This document shows, one piece after another, positions 1 to 4,707 of a DNA stretch of 7,303 nucleotides. The notes under the pieces are model-generated. The model made no database searches. It worked only from the letters and a program-made list of their open reading frames with translations, and was not told where the DNA came from. Source of the DNA: SIG653 sp045577455 (GTDB taxonomy: Bacteria; Bacillota; Clostridia; Oscillospirales; CAG-382); assembly GCA_045577455.1 (NCBI GenBank), contig JAZNIJ010000229.1, forward strand, positions 1 through 7,303, written 5' to 3'. Position numbers and translations under genes: made by a program. Each line of letters opens with the position of its first letter. Within the stretch, counting starts at the first letter, position 1.

Positions 1-826
1 TTCTATATACGGCTCTTCCACCGGAATTATTATTAGACGAACTTGATTGGTAGCTGTTTGCCGGCTTATTGGCCGCCTGTGCTTCAGAGCTTGTCTGATA
101 CCAACCAACATTTTCATAAGCAGTTATCTCATCTTGCGAAATAACGATAGTTCTTCCATCGGGCGCATACATAGTTGTAACGGGTGTTAAATACCAGCCT
201 ACATTCTTATACGCTTCAACTTCCGAATTATGAACATATATTGTTCTGCCATCTAATGCATACATCTGTGTAACCGGTTCTATATACCATCCCACATTTT
301 TATAAGCTTCTATTTCTGATTCTGAAACATCAATAGTTCTTCCATCAGCGGCGTACATCGTAACGGTTTTAGTAATACTATCACTTGCTTGCTTAAATAA
401 TTCCGGAGAATTAATATAAACACTTTGGTTATGTCCAAGCCATTCAACATTTGCTTTTAAACTTTGTGAAACCGCTCTGATTGGTACAAAAGTAGAACTT
501 CCTATAATAACCGGTGCCACATCCAAAACCTCGTCAACGCCGTTATTTTTCATTGTTGAATTGTTAATTTGAAGTATTATTACAACATCACCTTTTGTGG
601 CTGTAATTGTTTTAGTTGTTCCTTCCCAATCCACCTTAGCGTCTAAGGCTTCAAATATTTTTCTCATAGGAACCATTGTTCTTCCATTTTCAATATAAGG
701 AGCAACATCGCATTGTAATATCTCTTCGTTTACATAAATAGTGATATTACTTTCAGCTGATACCGGCATAGATACCATCGCTAAAATCAAAGTAATTGCT
801 AAAAACAAATTAATAATTCTTTTCAT
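1..826 (-). CDS. Secreted copper-amine-oxidase-like stalk-domain protein with three C-terminal repeats (partial, 3' end outside window)
   Basis: The frame is open from the ATG at 824-826 to the window edge (275 codons, no stop), so the C-terminus is missing. Residues 1-24 form a signal peptide (MKR, a hydrophobic core, then a cleavage site after PVSA), so the protein is exported. Residues 26-138 fit two units of the copper amine oxidase N-terminal-like stalk domain: residues 48-55 (GRTMVPMR) and 109-117 (GSSTFVPIR) are the typical turn motif, each followed by a W-containing strand (VDW, VEW). These domains usually act as structural cell-surface modules, with no enzyme activity implied. Residues 155-247 hold three tandem repeats of 31 residues with a MYAxDGRT core and a final VGWY. 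A Ser/Asn-rich linker follows, and the last visible residues (GGRAVYR) resemble, from memory, the start of a short Cys/His module found at the end of other clostridial exported proteins. A GGAGG site at 835-839 lies eight bases before the ATG. The upstream gene ends 21 bases away, so it is probably cotranscribed. Confidence 0.85.
   Translation of the reverse strand, partial: MKRIINLFLAITLILAMVSMPVSAESNITIYVNEEILQCDVAPYIENGRTMVPMRKIFEALDAKVDWEGTTKTITATKGDVVIILQINNSTMKNNGVDEVLDVAPVIIGSSTFVPIRAVSQSLKANVEWLGHNQSVYINSPELFKQASDSITKTVTMYAADGRTIDVSESEIEAYKNVGWYIEPVTQMYALDGRTIYVHNSEVEAYKNVGWYLTPVTTMYAPDGRTIVISQDEITAYENVGWYQTSSEAQAANKPANSYQSSSSNNNSGGRAVYR
86..364 (-). repeat. Three tandem 93-base coding repeats (31 residues each) in the stalk protein
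   Basis: On the minus strand, residues 155-185, 186-216 and 217-247 repeat with a strict 31-residue period; the Met codons fall at 358, 265 and 172. The shared pattern is T-x-MYA-x-DGRT-I, a variable V/I-S/H stretch with an acidic residue, then E-A/T-AY-K/E-NVGWY and, in the first two units, x-x-PV. The copies differ at many third and several first and second positions, so this is an old protein repeat kept by selection. It is not a fresh duplication. Confidence 0.9.
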
Positions 827-834
827 CTGCAGCA

Positions 835-839
835 CCTCC
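835..839 (-). promoter_or_regulatory. Ribosome binding site GGAGG of the stalk-protein gene
   Basis: The minus strand reads TGGAGGTGCTGCAG directly before ATG, giving a perfect GGAGG with an eight-base spacer. This fixes the start at 826, in front of a clear signal peptide. Confidence 0.8.
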
Positions 840-847
840 AGTTATGT

Positions 848-1102
848 CTATTCAAACAATTTCTTTCTGTAATCATCTAATGATTTACCAAGAGTAGTTT
901 CGATTGCGTGCTGTTTTTCTGCGCATGTTTTACAGATAGTCTGATCATCATCTGTTATAACATCTGCTATTACATTTGCTTCATAACCTGTCCCTACAAA
1001 CCATTCTTCGCAATCATCACACTTATGTATAAGTTTTGGGGCAAAATAAACGATTGCACAGATAAAAATAATGGTTAATAATAATTTAAATAGTTTTTTC
1101 AT
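848..1102 (-). CDS. Small membrane-anchored protein with two Cys pairs (treble-clef or zinc-ribbon-like)
   Basis: This 84-residue protein has an N-terminal hydrophobic segment (about residues 4-21, preceded by MKK) that should act as an uncleaved membrane anchor or signal. The remainder would then face outside. Two CxxC knuckles follow, at C28/C31 and C57/C60, about 25 residues apart. H26 and H65 lie nearby, and the sequence FVGTGYEAN sits between the knuckles. The spacing suits one zinc site of the zinc-ribbon or treble-clef kind. The C-terminal 20 residues are charged (SLDDYRKKLFE). I do not recognise a named family and assign no activity. A GAGGAG site at 1109-1114 is six bases before the ATG. 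The preceding lipoprotein gene ends 22 bases upstream and the stalk gene begins 21 bases downstream, so it sits inside the operon's exported half. Confidence 0.8.
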   Translation of the reverse strand: MKKLFKLLLTIIFICAIVYFAPKLIHKCDDCEEWFVGTGYEANVIADVITDDDQTICKTCAEKQHAIETTLGKSLDDYRKKLFE

Positions 1103-1124
1103 GCTGTTCTCCTCATTCCTTTAT

Positions 1125-1589
1125 TTATTCTATATCAAGATTTGATATATACCATTTTTCATCAACACGAGTGTATTCAAAGTTTGCGTTTGATTTATTG
1201 TCTTCTCCCGAAATCTCATATGTAATCTCAGCAGTGGCAGATGCACTGTCTTCGTCTATTTGTATATTATCAAGTTTGATTTTGATAGAAGAAAAGAATT
1301 CCTTTGAATTTTCCGGCAACTCGCTGAACAACACTTTAGCAAAACTGTCTAAAAGTTCGTCTGTGTCCTTGTCTGACAACATACCTATCAGACCGGTTAA
1401 TTTTTTTACACTTCCACTGATATCAGGATCTATACAATCAAGCATTGCATTCATATCAAGCTTATTGCACGAATTTTCGAAGTTCTTGGTAAGTGTTTTA
1501 ATTTCATTGTTTTGATTGCCACACGCACACATGCTAACAGTTAACACTATTATTAATATTAACGCAGCACACATTTTAAATATTTTCAT
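1125..1589 (-). CDS. Putative lipoprotein with an NTF2-like (DUF4878/DUF5105-type) fold
   Basis: This 154-residue protein starts with a short basic stretch and a long hydrophobic run (ALILIIVLTV), then MCACGN. This looks like a lipoprotein signal with C23 as the likely lipidated residue, since C-G-N follows; C21 is an alternative. The mature part begins with a helical region (TLTKNFENSCNKLDMNAML) and ends with alternating strands in which a SASATAEITYEI segment is followed by an EKWYISNLDIE end. That layout, helices first and then a curved sheet ending in W-Y-I, matches small NTF2-like lipoproteins of Firmicutes, which usually bind ligands or act as accessory domains. No catalytic residues are evident. 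The AGGAGG site at 1600-1605 overlaps the stop codon of the upstream nuclease gene, so the two genes are probably translationally linked. The family is inferred from pattern only. Confidence 0.8.
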   Translation of the reverse strand: MKIFKMCAALILIIVLTVSMCACGNQNNEIKTLTKNFENSCNKLDMNAMLDCIDPDISGSVKKLTGLIGMLSDKDTDELLDSFAKVLFSELPENSKEFFSSIKIKLDNIQIDEDSASATAEITYEISGEDNKSNANFEYTRVDEKWYISNLDIE

Positions 1590-1599
1590 GACTTAAGCC

Positions 1600-1605
1600 C
1601 CTCCT
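1600..1605 (-). promoter_or_regulatory. Ribosome binding site AGGAGG overlapping the nuclease stop codon
   Basis: The minus strand reads CCATAGGAGGGGCTTAAGTC before the ATG at 1587-1589. The TAG at 1604-1606 that ends the nuclease gene shares bases with AGGAGG, with a ten-base spacer. A ribosome terminating on the nuclease message therefore sits on the lipoprotein gene's start region. Confidence 0.75.
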
Positions 1606-2467
1606 ATGGATTACACACTCCGCATGGCGAATATTCATTGTCTATCAACCATGTCCTTGTACCATTAAAAGTTTCTTTGTTTTGAGGTTTTATGTCTTTA
1701 ACGGAAGAACATTCCTCATTGTGAAACTTCATGGTATTTGTATTTAAAATATATATTGTATCGTTATTTTCGTTTTGAATATTTTGATTTTCTTGTTTCG
1801 GCTCTTCTTCAGAATCACTCTCTGATTTTAATTTGCTTGTACCATCTAGATAATTTATTTCAACACCAGGTTGAATATTATTAACAAACACATTGAATGA
1901 TACGCCTTCGCCATCATCTTCAACTGAAAGTGCTTCCATCTGCACACCTTTTGCAAGAAGATTGTCGCCTTCAAACACAGGCGTTACCCTATACATAACA
2001 TGATTTTTAGTTTCTTTCACATAGTCTGCTACCATATTTTCAAAAGGTAGCATACCATCTACATTCATATACCTGGTTCCGGTAATTAAGTTTTTCTCAT
2101 TGGCATTTTCGCCTGATAATTGATACCCAATGAGATGACATCTGTTATAAAGATATTTACCATCCACAATATCATATTTCGCCATTTGCCATCCTGACGG
2201 TTTAATCTGGCCTATGGCGCCTCTTTCTTCAGTTGGCATTATTTCTTCGCCAATGCATACAAAAGCTACTCCGCAGCGCTTTAATTCGTCTAATTCACTA
2301 TACTCTTCAAATGCAACTGTCGTAATTTCATTTTTCTCAAATTGAGGTACATTATTGTTTAATACGGTGTAAGCCGGATTTGTATCCTGTGCTGTACATG
2401 CATTAAATGAAATAACCAAGCAGATTAAAAGAGCAAATATTTTATATTTTCTATGCATCGTATTCAT
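1604..2467 (-). CDS. Lipoprotein DNA/RNA non-specific endonuclease with C-terminal Ada-like metal-binding module
   Basis: The product is predicted to cut DNA and RNA without sequence preference outside the membrane. Numbered from the ATG at 2465-2467 (287 residues), residues 4-24 form a signal with basic residues, a hydrophobic core and FNAC, a loose lipobox with Cys as the possible lipidation site. The ββα-metal nuclease motif is YNRCH-LIGYQL, with catalytic His at 111; the classic form is DRGH. N135, in TRYMN, is the expected metal ligand, and GENANEKNLITGTRYMNV and GMLPFE match clostridial and streptococcal DNA-entry-type nucleases. A Glu/Asn/Gln-rich linker (about 214-236) leads to an Ada-like module with H249, C253, C282 and C285 (KFHNEEC and SPCGVC). 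An in-frame GTG at 2477-2479 and an ATG at 2456-2458 are alternative starts. The chosen ATG has only a weak GTGGG upstream and overlaps the preceding gene, suggesting coupling. Confidence 0.9.
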   Translation of the reverse strand: MNTMHRKYKIFALLICLVISFNACTAQDTNPAYTVLNNNVPQFEKNEITTVAFEEYSELDELKRCGVAFVCIGEEIMPTEERGAIGQIKPSGWQMAKYDIVDGKYLYNRCHLIGYQLSGENANEKNLITGTRYMNVDGMLPFENMVADYVKETKNHVMYRVTPVFEGDNLLAKGVQMEALSVEDDGEGVSFNVFVNNIQPGVEINYLDGTSKLKSESDSEEEPKQENQNIQNENNDTIYILNTNTMKFHNEECSSVKDIKPQNKETFNGTRTWLIDNEYSPCGVCNP

Positions 2468-2660
2468 GTTTGAACCCACACTTTCCGCAGTAATAGCAAT
2501 GTTTGTCTTTCCCTATAAATCCTGCCAACACACCAACTTTACCTATCAGAGCAGCACCAACCAATGCCTTGCCAAAGCTAAAATCTTCTTTAGAGGAGTC
2601 AATAAGCCTCCATTTTTCATTTTCGCCACACATCGGGCATTTGATTGGTGCTTGTCCCAT
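2451..2660 (-). CDS. Small zinc-ribbon protein with a glycine-zipper hydrophobic centre
   Basis: This 69-residue protein is built symmetrically. A first Cys knuckle (C8/C11, CPMC) and a second Cys cluster (C55/C58/C61, CYYCGKC) flank a Gly/Ala-rich hydrophobic stretch at about residues 28-51, with Gly at 30, 35, 40, 43, 47 and 50. The Cys pairs should form one zinc ribbon. The central stretch resembles glycine-zipper segments that pack as membrane hairpins or oligomers. Similar small proteins with a GFSFGKA-type onset occur in Firmicutes, as far as I remember, without a known role. The ATG at 2658-2660 has a modest AAGAAG site upstream. The gene begins 24 bases after the CFI-box gene, and its last 17 bases overlap the nuclease gene, so it belongs to the same transcript. 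Whether it is soluble or membrane-inserted cannot be decided here. Confidence 0.8.
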   Translation of the reverse strand: MGQAPIKCPMCGENEKWRLIDSSKEDFSFGKALVGAALIGKVGVLAGFIGKDKHCYYCGKCGFKHEYDA

Positions 2661-2684
2661 AGAAACATCTTCTTTCTAGTTTAA

Positions 2685-3680
2685 TTATTTCCAGTTTTTA
2701 TCCTCATACGGAGTATCTTCAAAACCTTTTTCATTAAGAGACTTAACCATCTTGTCAAGCTTTCCCTTGAAAAGATTTTTAAACCACTGTGTTTTGCCAA
2801 ACAATTTAACGAGTGTTGGACTTATTGCATAATATGTGTGAATAAATGCTCGTCCAAAGATTGATTCTGCCAACGTGTTATCACGGTATCTTCTAAGAGT
2901 CCATACCTCAGGACAATCATACGATCCATAAACAGCAGTTGCAACATAGCATCCACTTGTCTGAGCTGGAAGAACAGGTGTCTCGAATGTCGTATCAACC
3001 GTTCTAATTTCTTCTCCAAGCCTATTGAGTGTTGTGGTTACAAAATCTCTATTGAACCATTTTATATTACTTGTCAAAAATGTTGAATACACCTTTTGAT
3101 GTTGTGCAATACGTTCTTTCCTATCAGGGAAAACTTTCTTCAATCCGTCCTCTATCTCAGTATATATAGATGCTACAGAAACGACTCTGTTTACACATTC
3201 ACTGAATGCATTGTTTGTTGTAGAGAACTGATTATAGTGAGATACTGCACTTGATACAAACATCACACCGATTGTGAGGGCTGAAGAAATAACATCATCT
3301 ATTGCTTTTGTTTTTTCGTCTTCATCAACCAAATCACCAATAGCTGCAAATGTGCTGTAAATACTGTTAGCAACGGAATTCGCTGCTGAGCCAATGTTCA
3401 TAATTTTACATGACATAGCTTCGTAATATACACTGTAAAAAATAGCTTCCCAGTTTCCAGGAGCTTTCAACAGAATCTGGTCGTAGTATTTTTTTGCATT
3501 AGTACTGTCAGATGATTCTCTGGAACGACGTGCCAGAACAAGTAACTGTTCAACTTCCTTTGAAACATCAGTTTGATTAGCGACAGCAGGTGCCTCGTTT
3601 ATAGGGCAACCACAATCGGGGCAGCTTATCGCACGATCAGAAATTTGTTTTCCACATTCAGGGCAAGAAATAATAGCCAT
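2685..3680 (-). CDS. Zinc-ribbon protein with C-terminal CFI-box domain
   Basis: This 331-residue protein has no export signal. Residues 4-28 are a compact zinc ribbon (C6/C9 and C20/C23, in CPEC and CPDC) of the kind found at the N-terminus of many Firmicute proteins. Residues 40-90 look like a TPR-type helical hairpin (a run of Leu/Ala, then NAKKYYDQILLKAPGNWEA). Residues 90-225 are mostly helical and unassigned, with a hydrophobic patch near 132-146. From residue 244 the sequence CYVATAVYGS, then LRRYRD, GRAF and YYAISP, matches the CFI-box C-terminal domain (consensus start CFIATAAYGS), a widespread module of unknown role often found in proteins with varied N-termini. Phe-to-Tyr in the CFI triplet is a mild change. 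An AAGGAG site at 3689-3694 is eight bases before the ATG. A 58-base gap separates it from the peptidase gene, the widest in the window. Confidence 0.85.
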   Translation of the reverse strand: MAIISCPECGKQISDRAISCPDCGCPINEAPAVANQTDVSKEVEQLLVLARRSRESSDSTNAKKYYDQILLKAPGNWEAIFYSVYYEAMSCKIMNIGSAANSVANSIYSTFAAIGDLVDEDEKTKAIDDVISSALTIGVMFVSSAVSHYNQFSTTNNAFSECVNRVVSVASIYTEIEDGLKKVFPDRKERIAQHQKVYSTFLTSNIKWFNRDFVTTTLNRLGEEIRTVDTTFETPVLPAQTSGCYVATAVYGSYDCPEVWTLRRYRDNTLAESIFGRAFIHTYYAISPTLVKLFGKTQWFKNLFKGKLDKMVKSLNEKGFEDTPYEDKNWK

Positions 3681-3688
3681 AATAATAT

Positions 3689-3694
3689 CTCCTT
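3689..3694 (-). promoter_or_regulatory. Ribosome binding site AAGGAG of the CFI-box gene
   Basis: The minus strand reads GAAGGAGATATTATT before the ATG, giving AAGGAG with an eight-base spacer. It supports the start at 3680, which is directly followed by the zinc-ribbon Cys codons. Confidence 0.8.
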
Positions 3695-3700
3695 CTTTTC

Positions 3701-3716
3701 GATGTTTGAAAACATC
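3701..3716. repeat. Short perfect inverted repeat (hairpin) between the peptidase and CFI-box genes
   Basis: GATGTT and AACATC form a six-base-pair stem around a four-base loop (TGAA on the plus strand, TTCA on the minus strand). In the operon's RNA it lies just upstream of the AAGGAG site and is followed by A-rich sequence, not by a U run, so it is not a classical terminator in that direction. It could be an RNA stability or processing element or a weak operator. The stem is AT-rich and short, so chance is possible. Confidence 0.4.
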
Positions 3717-3738
3717 TTTGTTTGATTTGTTTTTCTAT

Positions 3739-4707
3739 TTAGTCTATCGGATATGCATCCTTAGTAAATGGTGCATTGTCGCACACTATTGTTCCATAAG
3801 AGAGAGGGTATTTGTTTTCAATCATTCTAAATCCAACACCATATTCATCGTTTCTGTTTCTTGTGATGAATTCTTCTCGTCTGGCAACAGCTGTTTCGCC
3901 AACAAGGTACAGATATTGAATTTCTACCCATTTTGCCATTCCCTCATATATCAGCAGGCGTTTATCCTTTGGGCACACTTTAAATCCTTTTTTGTTATCC
4001 CAATTGATATACTGCCATACATGAGTTAACTCGTGTGCAAATGTTGCAATAACTGAAATTCGAGGTGCACCATTTTCCAGATAAATCTTATATCCTTTTT
4101 TATCGTTTACAGCCGCGCCAAGTACAAGTATGCTCTTGTCATCTACAACGCTTAAAGGCTTTTTGATTTTCTTCTTGAGCTTACGTTCCTCTAAAACTTC
4201 AATGTGTATTGGCACATTAATTGCAGCACCGAAAAATGCTTCCATATTTGTTTTTACTCTATCACATAATTCCTGCATCTCACTTTTTACCAAGGTATTG
4301 CTACAGGAGGTACAACGCAATCTGCCATCCGGGAGTCTTTGATATTCGACTCCCGATATTTCAAGTCCGCAATAAGAGCAAAACATATGATTTTTATTAT
4401 CTTCTTCTACACCTTTGTAAATCTCAAAAGTATCTCTACCTTTTCGGGCTTGTCTTAACTCTCCGCCATCAAATCCTAGTGCACCAAGAAGTTCTCTTGT
4501 ACCATCTAAATCCAGATAATTTTTCTCTTTGTTGCCATAGAGAAGATAGTAATTCTCAGAATATACATTACTAACTACCGTGTCAACCTGTTGAGGCTCA
4601 GCAGTGGTTTCCGTTTCGTTGTTAACGTCAGAATCAGATATTGCTTCTTCTACAGAAGGAACAACTTCTTCTGCCAATTCTTCATTTAAAACTTTATTTT
4701 CACTCAC
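3739..4707 (-). CDS. DA1-like zinc peptidase with LIM-like/zinc-ribbon domain
   Basis: The product is a predicted cytosolic zinc metallopeptidase of 322 residues. The first ~45 residues are acidic and probably disordered. Residues 52-100 are an unassigned domain (LYGNKEKNYL, then a GFDGGELRQARKG segment). C110/C113 and C132/C135 (CSYC and CTSC) form a LIM-half or zinc-ribbon module. The catalytic part has HELTH at 225-229, with zinc ligands H225 and H229 and general base E226. E255 in YEGMAKW is the likely third ligand, and YGVGFR lies at 289-294. This order (LIM-type zinc module, HExxH, EG-x3-W, then YG-x-GFR) matches the plant DA1 family, whose members are ubiquitin-dependent peptidases. 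No ubiquitin-like gene is visible here, so its substrate is unknown. The start is a GTG inside GTGAGTGA, overlapping the stop of the helicase-like gene by eight bases and served by a strong GGAGG at 4717-4721. A minigluzincin outside DA1 is the main alternative. Confidence 0.85.
   Translation of the reverse strand: MSENKVLNEELAEEVVPSVEEAISDSDVNNETETTAEPQQVDTVVSNVYSENYYLLYGNKEKNYLDLDGTRELLGALGFDGGELRQARKGRDTFEIYKGVEEDNKNHMFCSYCGLEISGVEYQRLPDGRLRCTSCSNTLVKSEMQELCDRVKTNMEAFFGAAINVPIHIEVLEERKLKKKIKKPLSVVDDKSILVLGAAVNDKKGYKIYLENGAPRISVIATFAHELTHVWQYINWDNKKGFKVCPKDKRLLIYEGMAKWVEIQYLYLVGETAVARREEFITRNRNDEYGVGFRMIENKYPLSYGTIVCDNAPFTKDAYPID

Noticed and set aside
86..364. CRISPR-like array
   Set aside because: The 93-base units are in frame, diverged and translate into a conserved protein repeat; there are no identical short repeats with unique spacers.
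1171..1515. Plus-strand open frame of 114 codons opposite the small lipoprotein gene
   Set aside because: The opposite strand has a lipobox, a strong AGGAGG site and a sensible fold; this frame is a Ser/Leu-rich shadow.
2468..2479. GTG at 2477-2479 as the nuclease start
   Set aside because: The only nearby purine-rich stretch (GGAAAG) is too close to the GTG. The ATG at 2465-2467 gives a better-shaped lipoprotein signal, although the choice is not certain.
3701..3735. Intrinsic terminator for plus-strand transcription (hairpin followed by T-rich sequence)
   Set aside because: The stem is only six mostly A-T pairs, the T tract is interrupted, and no plus-strand gene exists to be terminated.
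3706..4029. Plus-strand open frame of 107 codons over the peptidase gene
   Set aside because: It lies antisense to a well-supported gene with catalytic motifs, has no ribosome site, and its product is rich in Cys, Phe and Ser as expected for a shadow frame.
4221..4574. Plus-strand open frame of 117 codons
   Set aside because: Antisense to the peptidase gene, with no recognisable domain or ribosome site and a low-quality composition.
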